64,000 nt of DNA from assembly GCA_963777755.1 (NCBI GenBank), contig CAVZSC010000035.1:124001-188000 (forward strand). Reading direction: 5' to 3'. Origin of the DNA: DATFWC01 sp963777755. GTDB lineage: Bacteria > Pseudomonadota > Alphaproteobacteria > Rhizobiales > Xanthobacteraceae. The notes under the pieces are model-generated. The model was not told the origin of the DNA, did no database searches, and worked only from the letters and a program-made list of their open reading frames with translations. The position numbers and the translations under genes are program-made. Shown piece after piece: positions 17,202 to 25,315 of this stretch; position 1 is the stretch's first letter, and the number at the start of each line of letters is the position of its first letter.

Positions 17202-18178
17202 GGAGGCGGGAGTTCATCACGCTCCTCGGTGGTGTGGCGTCGTGGCCGCTCGCCGCGCGCGCGCAGCAGCCGGCGATGCCGGTGATCGGGTTTCTCATCC
17301 CCACCTTGCCTGACGGATTTACCGCGCGTCTGAGCGGATTTCGCCAGGGCCTCAAGGACGCCGGCTATGTCGAGGGCGAGAATGTCACGATCGAATACCG
17401 CTGGGCCGAAAATCATCCTGATCGACTGCCAGGGCTGGCGGCCGATCTGGTCCGTCGGCAGGTCACTGTGATCGCCACGACCGGTCACGATCCGGCGTTC
17501 GCCGCCAAGGCAGCGACGGGCACGATTCCTATCGTCGCCCTCGTCGCCGAAGACCCGGTCAGGCTCGGTCTTGTCGTCAGCCTGGCGCGGCCGGGCGGAA
17601 ACCTGACAGGCATCAATTTTTTCAATGCCGAGTTGGCCGCAAAGCGGCTGGAACTGTTGCGAGAGCTGGTGCCGACAGCCACTCGTGTGGCCGTGCTCGT
17701 CAATCCGACCAATGTTACGATGACAGAGGCCACGCTGAAAGACGTGGAACCGGCGGCTCGCGCCATGGGGCTGCAAATACGGGTCCTCAACGCCAGCAGC
17801 AGCCGCGACATCAATGTGGCCTTCGCATCGTTTGTGCGTGAGCGGCCCGATGCGGTCTTCGTCGGCCTCGATGCCTTCTTAGGCAGCCGCCGTGTCCAAT
17901 TGGTCCACTTGGCGTCGCGCCACTCGGTCCCCACAACATATCCGCTGCGCGACTATGCCGAAGCCGGCGGGCTGATGAGCTACGGAGCCAACATTGCGGA
18001 TGCTTTTCGTCAGGTCGGCGCCTATGTCGGCCGCATCCTTCGCGGCGCCAAGCCGGGGGACCTGCCGGTGGTGCAGGCGAGCAAGTTCGAGCTGGTTATC
18101 AACGCAGAGACCGCCAGGATGCTCGGCCTCACCGTGCCGCCAACGCTGCTGTCGACCGCCGACGAGGTGATCGAATGA
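17198..18178 (+). CDS. array gene 9: ABC_sub_bind binding protein, GYVEGE class
   Basis: 326 aa. Begins MRRREFITLLGGVASWPLAA. PVIGFLIPTLPDGFTARL, DAGYVEGENVTIEYRWAENH, LARPGGNLTGINFFNAELAA, GGLMSYGANIADAFRQVGAY. The C-terminal block is a variant, INAETARMLGLTVPPTLL, shared with gene 15 at 59.4 kb and with the remnant at 21495, which places these three in one sublineage. The tail is STADEVIE. ATGA links to gene 10. Confidence 0.9.
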   Translation: MRRREFITLLGGVASWPLAARAQQPAMPVIGFLIPTLPDGFTARLSGFRQGLKDAGYVEGENVTIEYRWAENHPDRLPGLAADLVRRQVTVIATTGHDPAFAAKAATGTIPIVALVAEDPVRLGLVVSLARPGGNLTGINFFNAELAAKRLELLRELVPTATRVAVLVNPTNVTMTEATLKDVEPAARAMGLQIRVLNASSSRDINVAFASFVRERPDAVFVGLDAFLGSRRVQLVHLASRHSVPTTYPLRDYAEAGGLMSYGANIADAFRQVGAYVGRILRGAKPGDLPVVQASKFELVINAETARMLGLTVPPTLLSTADEVIE

Positions 18179-19140
18179 AGCGACGGGCGTTCATCACGCT
18201 GCTCGGCGGAGTAGCGGCCGCATGGCCGCTGGCGGCGCGGGCGCAGCAGCCGAAGGTGCCAACGATCGGAGTCCTGCTCCTCGGCACTCCGGAGCCAGCA
18301 CCGTTCTTGAATACGCTCCGCAAAGGGCTGGCGGACCTTGGCTACGCCGAGGGGCGGAACATTCGTTTCGAGATTCGCACGGCGGAAGGGAAGGCCAGCC
18401 TTCTCCCGGAACTCTCCGCGGAATTGGTCCGTCTCAAGGTCGACGTCATCGTCGCTTTCCAGACTCCGGCGTCGATGGCGGCGAAACAGGCGACGAGCGA
18501 GATTCCGATCGTGATGGCGCCGGCGGGCGATCCGGTCGGGTCCGGTCTCGTCGCCAACCTCGCCCGGCCGGGCGGAAACGTCACCGGTTTCTCGGCAGCG
18601 TCTGCGGAGGTGGCGGGCAAGAGCGTGGAGCTGATCCGCGAGTTCCTGCCGTCCGCGCGCCGCATCGCCGTGCTCGCCAGCGAGACCGATGCCTACACGG
18701 AGCCGTTCCTCATGGAGATTGGCCGCGCCGCCCGCAGCATCGGCATGGAGATGCATCCCGTCATGTCCGGGCCTCCGCAACCGCTTGACGCAGCGTTTGA
18801 GACCATGGTCGGCAAGCGGGTCGACGCCGTCATCATCCAGGGAATTTTCGCGCGCAAGGAGGTCATCGAGCTGGCGACGAAACACCGGTTGCCGTCGTTC
18901 GCGTCCAGTCAGTGGGTGACGGTAGCGGGAGGCCTGATGACCTACGCGGCGAACCAAAGCGACTTGCACCGGCGTGCGGGGGATTACATCGACCGCATTC
19001 TCAAGGGCGCGAAGCCGGCCGACCTGCCGGTCCAGCTGCCGACCAAGTTCGAGCTGGTCATCAACCTCAAGACCGCGAAAGCCCTCGGCATCACCGTGCC
19101 GGCGACCCTGCTCGCCCGCGCCGACGAGGTGATCGAATAA
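18175..19140 (+). CDS. array gene 10: ABC_sub_bind binding protein
   Basis: 321 aa, the last gene of the longest coupled run (genes 6-10). Begins MKRRAFITLLGGVAAAWPLA. KVPTIGVLLLGTPEPAPFLN, LGYAEGRNIRFEIRTAEGKA, LARPGGNVTGFSAASAEVAG, GGLMTYAANQSDLHRRAGDY. It ends with TAA rather than TGA and does not overlap another start. Its last 82 bases before the stop are identical to those of gene 14. Confidence 0.9.
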   Translation: MKRRAFITLLGGVAAAWPLAARAQQPKVPTIGVLLLGTPEPAPFLNTLRKGLADLGYAEGRNIRFEIRTAEGKASLLPELSAELVRLKVDVIVAFQTPASMAAKQATSEIPIVMAPAGDPVGSGLVANLARPGGNVTGFSAASAEVAGKSVELIREFLPSARRIAVLASETDAYTEPFLMEIGRAARSIGMEMHPVMSGPPQPLDAAFETMVGKRVDAVIIQGIFARKEVIELATKHRLPSFASSQWVTVAGGLMTYAANQSDLHRRAGDYIDRILKGAKPADLPVQLPTKFELVINLKTAKALGITVPATLLARADEVIE

Positions 19141-19206
19141 GCTGTTGCTGCGTCCCGCTGACGGGCAACAAGTCATGGCAGCTGTTCCTGCCGGCGCGCC
19201 AAGATG

Positions 19207-19236
19207 CTTACACGCGCTGACGAGGTGGTTGAATTG
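19207..19236 (+). pseudogene. tail-only remnant of ABC_sub_bind gene
   Basis: Reads LTRADEVVEL. An inserted T after GAA has removed the in-frame TGA (GAATTGACC). No other part of the gene is visible. Confidence 0.55.
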
Positions 19237-19294
19237 ACCCAAGGCCGACATCGGGGTTGCCCTCACCGAGCTTGGGCAAAAGTGTAGCTGCTGC

Positions 19295-19330
19295 CGGATT
19301 CAGAAGATTTAAGAACTTTATCAGGGAGAT
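19295..19330. promoter_or_regulatory. array-head element, copy d (diverged)
   Basis: GGATTCAGAAGATTTAAGAA, the weakest match to the element, about 110 bp upstream of array gene 11. The rest of 19141-19423 holds no gene besides the tail remnant. Confidence 0.35.
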
Positions 19331-19423
19331 CTCGGGGCCGGCCGGTGTAGGTTGATGGCTCAGGGATGACTGGCGTCACCATTCATTCCCTTCGTTTCGA
19401 AGGCCCGGCTACAGGAGGCCATC

Positions 19424-20398
19424 ATGCGGGTGAAATGGGGGGCCGGTCTGATTGCTTGGTCGATACTCGTTGCGACGACTGTGGTGCCCTCTCAGGCTCA
19501 GCGACGCGTGCCGACTGTTGGTATTCTGAACTACGCCGGAGCTAACGATGTCCGTGTTATTCAATTTCTCACCGCGTTGCGTGAGCTCGGGCATATCGAG
19601 GGGCGAAATCTCGCCCTTGTTCAGCGACACGCAGATGGCGCGTTGGACCGGCTCCCCGGGCTGGCCGCCGAACTGGTGGCGGCTCAGGTCGACCTGATCA
19701 TCGCGTTAGGGCCCGCGGTGTGGGCGGCAAGGCAAGCGACGGCGTCGATTCCGATCGTCATCGCATTCAGTGGCAACCCTGAGAGGCAGGGCGTGGTCGC
19801 AAGCCTCGCGCGCCCTGGCGGAAACCTCACCGGCTTCTCGTACATGTCTGCGGACCTGGCTGGCAAGCGGCTCGAGCTCCTGTGCGGCGCGTTTGCCAAA
19901 TGCAGCCGCATCGGCATCCTGTACAACCCTCAGGAACCGGCGACAGAACCAGAACTCGAGGAGTCGGCGACCAGTGCCCGCAACCTCGGCGTCATCATGG
20001 CGCCCGTAGCAGCCCGGAGTGTCGATGAATTGGAGCGCGCATTCGCGGGGGCCGTGCGTGACCAAGTCCAGGGAATGGTCGTGTTGACTCACGGATTTGC
20101 CGTGCTGAACCGCGCGCGCATCATGGAGCTGGCTGCACTACACCGGCTGCCAATGCTGTATGGGTGGCGTGAATTTGTCGAGGAGGGCGGCCTCATGTCG
20201 TACGGCCCCGATATTCAGATCCTGGTTCGGCAGGCCGCAACCTATGTTGACCGCATACTGAAGGGTGAAAAGCCGAGCGACCTTCCCGTACAACAGCCCA
20301 CACGGCTGGAGCTGATCATCAACCTGAAGACAGCCAAGGCGCTCGGGCTCGATTTGTCCTCCAGTCTGCTCGCCCGCGCCGACGAGGTGATCGAATAA
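19424..20398 (+). CDS. array gene 11: ABC_sub_bind binding protein with Sec-type signal
   Basis: 324 aa with CTACAGGAGGCCATC just before the ATG, giving a strong independent ribosome-binding site. Unlike its neighbours the signal peptide is an ordinary hydrophobic one (MRVKWGAGLIAWSILVATTV) without RREF. Mature part: VPTVGILNYAGANDVRVIQF, LGHIEGRNLALVQRHADGA, LARPGGNLTGFSYMSADLAG, GGLMSYGPDIQILVRQAATY, and the common tail ending in TAA. It is a free-standing transcription unit and may represent a separately acquired lineage. Confidence 0.9.
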   Translation: MRVKWGAGLIAWSILVATTVVPSQAQRRVPTVGILNYAGANDVRVIQFLTALRELGHIEGRNLALVQRHADGALDRLPGLAAELVAAQVDLIIALGPAVWAARQATASIPIVIAFSGNPERQGVVASLARPGGNLTGFSYMSADLAGKRLELLCGAFAKCSRIGILYNPQEPATEPELEESATSARNLGVIMAPVAARSVDELERAFAGAVRDQVQGMVVLTHGFAVLNRARIMELAALHRLPMLYGWREFVEEGGLMSYGPDIQILVRQAATYVDRILKGEKPSDLPVQQPTRLELIINLKTAKALGLDLSSSLLARADEVIE

Positions 20399-20666
20399 GC
20401 GATGCTCGTTGCTGCACTGCATGAGTCGGCGATCGACCCACAGCGGTCATTGCGCCGGCAAAACGGCGCGGCCGCCCGATGTCCCTCTTCGTGCGCGACC
20501 AACTCGCATAGGCCAAGGCTGACGAGCGCCCTGAATGATGGGGTGCGGTGTCCGAGGCGTTCCGCCGGAAAATGACGTGCACTGGTGGGCGGGCAAGCGG
20601 GCCGGAATCAAGACTTCTGCGCAATTCGCACCGAAATATTCCTGGCCGCCGCCTGCCGGCCTGTTC

Positions 20667-21176
20667 TCACCCCGCAGGACGCACGCGACTCTGCGTCATT
20701 GAATCGCGCGAAGCATCTGTCAGCTCGGCAATGCGCTTGTCGGCGCGGCGGAGCCGCCGACAGAGCTCGCGGTTGATATTCTGCATCACCATCGCATACG
20801 CGTAGATGTCGGCCTTGTAGTACGTGTAGAGGTTTCGGGCCGTGAGCTCGTACAGCACGGTTGGGCTCTCCGCGACGACGGTGGCTGATCGGTTCTGCAT
20901 TTCGATGAGCGTCATTTCGCCGAAAAAATCACCAGGCCCGAGACGCGTCATGCGAATCACGCACCCCAACTCACCAAACTTGCTCACCACGAGCTCGCCG
21001 GAGTGAACAATGTACATTGAGCGCCCCGGTTCTCCTTCCGCTACGACAGTGGCACCTACCTCGAAGCGGCGCTCGACCAGCACTGAGATCAGGAGATCGA
21101 GACTTGCGTCTGAGAGGCCACCGAAGAGCGGTGTAGCGACCAAGAACGCCTTCAGATCGGGCGAACTGACAGCCAT
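20667..21176 (-). CDS. cyclic-nucleotide-binding domain protein
   Basis: 169 aa from the ATG at 21176, preceded by GGAG. One cNMP-binding fold: LFGGLSDASLDLLISVLVER, GATVVAEGEPGRSMYIVHSG, LGPGDFFGEMTLIEMQNRSA (the phosphate-binding cassette, though the canonical R-S/T arrangement must be checked), ALVYEL-like VLYELTARNLYTYY. The C-terminal part is helical and charged, with no helix-turn-helix, so it is not a Crp-type regulator in itself. It is the only non-family gene inside the array and faces against it. Confidence 0.8.
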   Translation of the reverse strand: MAVSSPDLKAFLVATPLFGGLSDASLDLLISVLVERRFEVGATVVAEGEPGRSMYIVHSGELVVSKFGELGCVIRMTRLGPGDFFGEMTLIEMQNRSATVVAESPTVLYELTARNLYTYYKADIYAYAMVMQNINRELCRRLRRADKRIAELTDASRDSMTQSRVRPAG

Positions 21177-21494
21177 CAGCCTACTCCGCTGCCGGAACTC
21201 GACCACACCGCATCTTCGTGGAACCGCCCGCCCGTCCGCAACATTTTTTTCACACACGCCGGCGCGCGTCACCGGCCGCTCCCTGCCATGTATGCTTTGC
21301 GGGCGTTCGCCGACGTGGGCGGCCCTTGGCGATCCTGGACGGGATGGGGCTTGCGTAGTGAGGGCAACCGGCCCAGAGGCTACGCGCTTCAAAGCTGGCG
21401 GTGCAGTCTTCGATGCCGGGGCAATTGGCAGACCGGGCATTCGAAGCGCCCGACGTCTCGGAGCAAGGTGCACTGTTGAATGAAGTTGCCAAGC
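21177..21494. other. gap without gene
   Basis: About 320 bp between the cNMP-binding gene and the next remnant. I see only shadow frames and no repeat or hairpin that I would defend. Confidence 0.4.
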
Positions 21495-21572
21495 AACCGC
21501 ACAACCGCCCGCATGTTGGGCCTGACCGTGCCGCCGTCGCTGCTCGCCATCGCTGACGAGGTGATTGAATAA
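21495..21572 (+). pseudogene. C-terminal remnant of ABC_sub_bind gene
   Basis: Twenty-five codons reading NRTTARMLGLTVPPSLLAI then ADEVIE-stop (TAA). The TARMLGLTVPP variant ties it to genes 9 and 15. Upstream homology is lost within a few bases. Confidence 0.8.
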
Positions 21573-21771
21573 GGACTGCTTTGCTGCAATTGCTCATTGA
21601 GGCACTGAAGGGACCTGCCAGCCGCAGCGGCCAATGTCCGCAGTCTGGGGTAATGCGGACTGACGCGGACCGTGCCGTTTGGGCCGCCTGTGACCCCAGA
21701 GCGGACCTCTCATGGGCAAGCTGGTTCGGAGCCCGCCCGGCCGGGAATGGTGAGGCTTTCGCCGCCTTTCG

Positions 21772-21803
21772 GCTGTTTCAGGACAATTCAGGACTTCACA
21801 CTG
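21772..21803. promoter_or_regulatory. array-head element, copy e
   Basis: GCTGTTTCAGGACAATTCAG followed by GACTTCACACTGGC, about 80 bp upstream of gene 12. It lies at the end of a gene-free gap (21573-21882). Confidence 0.45.
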
Positions 21804-21882
21804 GCAATTATTAAATCTGCGAGCTACTCTCAACGCGCTGGCCAGAACCGCCCTAGAACAGGCGGCCCGTTAGGGGGACCGC

Positions 21883-22869
21883 ATGCGGCGGAGGGCGTTC
21901 ATCGCACTGGCTGGCGGCGCAGCGGCGTGGCCGCTCGCCGTACGCGCGCAGCAGCGCGAGCGCCTGCGGCGTGTTAGCGTGCTGATGGGATACCCCGAAG
22001 GCGATCCACAGGCGCAGGCCAATGTCACTGCGCTACGGCAAGGCCTCCACGACCTGGGCTGGGTCGAGGGGCAAAATGTCCAGATCGACTATCGTTGGGC
22101 TGGCGGCGACGCCGACAAGGCTCGCGCTTTCGCAAGAGAGCTGATCGGCAAGACGCCGGACGTGATCGTGCCCAGCACGAACCAGGTGACGCGGATCGTT
22201 CAGCAGGAAACGCGCACCATACCGGTTGTATTCGCGTTTGTCGGAGATCCGGTTGGCAGTGGCTTCGTCGCGAGCCTGGCGCGTCCCGGCAGGAACCTCA
22301 CTGGATTCGCCAATTTTGAGAATTCAATCGGGGGTAAATGGCTTGAGCTATTCAAAGAGATTGCACCCCGCACCGGGCAGGTCGGATTCATCTTCAATCC
22401 GGACGCAGCCCCCAATGTCGGCTTCTTCCACGCGGCCGAAGCCGCCGCTCCGCCCCTCGCGATAAAGTTGACCGGTCTTCCTGTTCGTGAGGTGGCCGAC
22501 TTCGAACAAGACGTCACCGCATTCGCGGCCGAACCCGACTGCGGTTTTGTTGTCGCGCCTCATGCCATGACGCTGGCAAATCGCAAATTCATCATCGAGC
22601 TGGCGGCACGCCGCCGGCTGCCGGCCGTCTACAGCGATCGTTACTTCGCGGAGAGCGGCGGTTTGCTATCCTTCGGCAACAATACGGCTGCCCTGTTCCG
22701 ACGCGCAGCGTCATATATCGATCTCATCCTCAAGGGTGCGAAACCGGCGGACCTGCCGGTCCAGCTCCCGACCAAATTCGAGCTGGTCATCAACCTCAAG
22801 ACCGCGAAGGCGCTGGGCCTCGACGTGCCGACAGCGTTGCTCGGCCGCGCCGATGAGGTGATCGAGTAA
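21883..22869 (+). CDS. array gene 12: ABC_sub_bind binding protein, LGWVEGQN class
   Basis: 328 aa, free-standing start at 21883 with GGGGG upstream. Begins MRRRAFIALAGGAAAWPLAV. RRVSVLMGYPEGDPQAQANV, LGWVEGQNVQIDYRWAGGD, TPDVIVPSTNQVTRIVQQ, DPVGSGFVASLARPGRNLTG, SGGLLSFGNNTAALFRR and the common tail, ending in TAA. It is the most diverged member of its class in the substrate-facing middle region. Confidence 0.9.
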   Translation: MRRRAFIALAGGAAAWPLAVRAQQRERLRRVSVLMGYPEGDPQAQANVTALRQGLHDLGWVEGQNVQIDYRWAGGDADKARAFARELIGKTPDVIVPSTNQVTRIVQQETRTIPVVFAFVGDPVGSGFVASLARPGRNLTGFANFENSIGGKWLELFKEIAPRTGQVGFIFNPDAAPNVGFFHAAEAAAPPLAIKLTGLPVREVADFEQDVTAFAAEPDCGFVVAPHAMTLANRKFIIELAARRRLPAVYSDRYFAESGGLLSFGNNTAALFRRAASYIDLILKGAKPADLPVQLPTKFELVINLKTAKALGLDVPTALLGRADEVIE

Positions 22870-22992
22870 GGCATTGTAAACTTGTCATTTGCTGCGGTGC
22901 ATGCGTGGCACTTCTGCGACATCACGAGGTGATCCGGCCATGTCTGCTCAGGAAGGCCAAACCGGACATGCGGCGGACATCGTGGTGATCGA

Positions 22993-23180
22993 GTGAAACG
23001 GCGGGAGGTCATCGGGCTGCTGGGAGGCGCGGCGATATGGCCGCTGGCGACGCACGCGCAGCAGCCGCGGCGATGCCGGCGGTCGGGTCCCTTCACGGCG
23101 CAACACTGGAGTCCTACGCGCCGATGATGGCCGCGTTCCGCCGCGGCCTGAGCGAAGCCGGACATGTCGAGGGAAGGAAC
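22993..23180 (+). pseudogene. N-terminal remnant of ABC_sub_bind gene
   Basis: The GTG at 22993 overlaps a degenerate tail (DIVVIE-stop). It reads KRREVIGLLGGAAIWPLA and THAQQP, loses one base at about 23067, then continues in the next frame as AMPAVGSLHGATLESYAP and GLSEAGHVEGRN. At exactly that point the ATG of gene 13 begins. The truncated gene now functions as the leader of gene 13: its codons for VEGRN contain GAGGGAAGGA, a usable ribosome-binding site. Confidence 0.8.
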
Positions 23181-24170
23181 ATGAAGCGACGCCAGTTCAT
23201 CGCGCTGTTTGGCGGCATGGCGGCAACGTGGACGCTCGCGGCGCAGGCGCAACAGCCCGAGCGGATGCGGCGCATTGGCGTCCTCATGAGTCTGGCGACG
23301 GACGATCCGGAAATGAAGGCGCGCCTCGCAGCGTTCCTGCAGGGGCTGCAGCATTTAGGCTGGACCGAGGACCGCAACGTGCGGATCGACACCCGCTCGA
23401 CTGCCGGCGACGCCGAGCGCATTCGCAGATACGCGGCAGAATTAGTCGCGCTCGCCCCCGAAGTCATCCTGGCCTCGGGCGGCCAAGTCGTGGGTGGGCT
23501 GCTCCAGGCGACCCGCACCGTGCCGGTCGTGTTCACGCAGACCCCCGATCCGGTCGGCGCCGGCTTCGTCGCGAGCTTGGCGCAGCCGGGAGGCAACGCC
23601 ACCGGTTTTACCCAATTCGAATATGGCGTCAGCGCGAAGTGGCTGGAGCTGCTCAAAGAGATCGCGCCAGGCGTGACGCGCGCGGCGGTTCTGCGCGATC
23701 CCACCATACCCGAAGGGATCGGTCAGTTCGCCATAATCCAGGCCGTGGCGCCGTCGCTTGGGGTGGAGTTGCGCCCGATCGATGTGCGCAACGCGCCCGA
23801 AATCGAGCAAGCCGTCACGGTATTCGCGCGCGGGGCGAATGGCGGCCTGATCGTGCCGGCGAGTGGGTTGGCGAACGTTCATCGCGAACTGATAATCACG
23901 CTGGCGGCGCGGCACCGACTGCCCGCGGTCTACCCGTTCCGCTTCTACGTCACTGGCGGCGGCCTGATCTCCTACGGTCCGGATTCGATCGACCCGCATC
24001 GGCGCGCGGCGGGCTACGTCGATCGCATCCTGAAGGGCGAGAAGCCCGCCGACCTTCCGGTGCAGGCGCCGACCAAGTTCGAAATGGTGATCAACCTCAA
24101 GACCGCGAAGACGCTCGGCATCCAGGTGCCGCCGACGCTGCTCGCGCGCGCCGATGAGGTGATCGAGTGA
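23181..24170 (+). CDS. array gene 13: ABC_sub_bind binding protein, LGWTEDRN class
   Basis: 329 aa from the ATG at 23181, fused behind the truncated gene. Begins MKRRQFIALFGGMAATWTLA with AQAQQ. RRIGVLMSLATDDPEMKARL, LGWTEDRNVRIDTRSTAGD, LAPEVILASGGQVVGGLLQ, DPVGAGFVASLAQPGGNATG, LRDPTIPEGIGQFAIIQ, GGGLISYGPDSIDPHRR. Close to gene 6 through most of its length. GTGA couples it to gene 14. Confidence 0.9.
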   Translation: MKRRQFIALFGGMAATWTLAAQAQQPERMRRIGVLMSLATDDPEMKARLAAFLQGLQHLGWTEDRNVRIDTRSTAGDAERIRRYAAELVALAPEVILASGGQVVGGLLQATRTVPVVFTQTPDPVGAGFVASLAQPGGNATGFTQFEYGVSAKWLELLKEIAPGVTRAAVLRDPTIPEGIGQFAIIQAVAPSLGVELRPIDVRNAPEIEQAVTVFARGANGGLIVPASGLANVHRELIITLAARHRLPAVYPFRFYVTGGGLISYGPDSIDPHRRAAGYVDRILKGEKPADLPVQAPTKFEMVINLKTAKTLGIQVPPTLLARADEVIE

Positions 24171-25144
24171 AACGGCGTGCATTCATCACTGGGCTACTCG
24201 GCGCAGTGGGGGCTTGGCCGCTGGTGGCACACGCGCAGCAGCCGGCGAAGCACTATCGAATTGGCATGCTGGAGACCATATCGCCGGCGCTCAACGTCGT
24301 GCACCTCGACGCCTTCCGCAACGGCTTGCGGGAACTCGGTTACGTCGAAGGACAGCGCTATACGATCGAATATCGCTCCGCCGATGGCCGCGGCGACCGG
24401 TTCCCGGACTTGGCTGCCGAGCTGGTCCGGCGCGGCGTCGACCTCATCGTGGCCAGGGGAACGCCGGCCGCGATGGCCGCTAAGAATGTGACCGAGACGA
24501 TTCCCATTGTCATGGCGGCGGTAGGCGATCCGCTTCTGGTCGTCGACAGCCTTGCGCGCCCGGGCCGCAACGTGACGGGGCTGAGCGCCTTCGTCAACGA
24601 AATGACCAGCAAGCGTATGGAGCTGATCCGCGAGCTGGTTCCGGCCATGCGGCGAATTGCACTGTTTGCCAATATGAGCAACCCGGTTTCTCCTCCGCAA
24701 TGGGAAGACACGAAAAGTGTGGCACGCACTTTGGGTATCCAGGCCGAGCTGCTGGATGTGCGAAGCGCAGACGACGTAAGCCGCGCATTCGAAACCGCGG
24801 TCGAAAAGCGCGTCGATGCTCTCTTGGTCGCGTTCGATGGCCTGTTCCAGGCCAATACCCGAATGATCGCCGAGTTGGCAGTGCGCAACCGGCTGCCGGC
24901 CATTTATGTCGGAAGGGAGTTTATCGAGGCCGGAGGCTTGATGACCTATGGGGTAAACTTCCCGCATCTCTATTTCCGCGCCGCGACTTACGCCGACAAG
25001 ATTTTCAAGGGTGCGAAGCCCGCGGACCTGCCGATCGAGCAGCCAACCAAGTTCGAGCTGATCATCAACCTCAAGACCGCGAAAGCCCTCGGCATCACCG
25101 TGCCGGCGACCCTGCTCGCCCGCGCCGACGAGGTGATCGAATAG
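24167..25144 (+). CDS. array gene 14: ABC_sub_bind binding protein
   Basis: 325 aa from the GTG at 24167. Begins KRRAFITGLLGAVGAWPLVA with AHAQQ. KHYRIGMLETISPALNVVHL, LGYVEGQRYTIEYRSADGRG, SLARPGRNVTGLSAFVNEMT, GGLMTYGVNFPHLYFRAATY, IFKGAKPADLPIEQPT. The final 82 bases before the stop are identical to gene 10 although the proteins otherwise differ strongly, which points to gene conversion. Ends in TAG and closes the array. Confidence 0.9.
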   Translation: MKRRAFITGLLGAVGAWPLVAHAQQPAKHYRIGMLETISPALNVVHLDAFRNGLRELGYVEGQRYTIEYRSADGRGDRFPDLAAELVRRGVDLIVARGTPAAMAAKNVTETIPIVMAAVGDPLLVVDSLARPGRNVTGLSAFVNEMTSKRMELIRELVPAMRRIALFANMSNPVSPPQWEDTKSVARTLGIQAELLDVRSADDVSRAFETAVEKRVDALLVAFDGLFQANTRMIAELAVRNRLPAIYVGREFIEAGGLMTYGVNFPHLYFRAATYADKIFKGAKPADLPIEQPTKFELIINLKTAKALGITVPATLLARADEVIE

Positions 25145-25227
25145 GCAACCGATGTCCGCGATTGTGAAGGTTTTCGGATGCCGGCCGGTCACACGCACGA
25201 ACATTGCCCCACGCTCGGGCGGGCGAC

Positions 25228-25280
25228 CATCCTTCGAGGCTCGGCGCGAAGAGTGCGCCGAGCGCCTCAGGATGACGAGG
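25228..25280. repeat. palindromic intergenic repeat (CCTCAGGATGA type)
   Basis: Left arm CATCCTTCGAGGCTCGGCGC, right arm GCGCCGAGCGCCTCAGGATG, with AAGAGT-type loop bases between. It sits between the end of the array and the convergent CinA-like gene and may also act as a bidirectional terminator. Confidence 0.7.
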
Positions 25281-25315
25281 TCGCCCTGCATTCGCCGACC
25301 TCACCGGTGCTTGCC

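Noticed and set aside
20505..20540. GCCAAGGCTGACGAGCGCCC, a possible further RADEVIE-like tail
   Set aside because: Only AKADE matches, the VIE codons and GAGGTG are missing, and no flanking homology supports it.
8137..25144. Array considered as a CRISPR-like or transposon-driven repeat
   Set aside because: The repeat units are whole genes of about 980 bp; there are no spacers, transposase or terminal inverted repeats.
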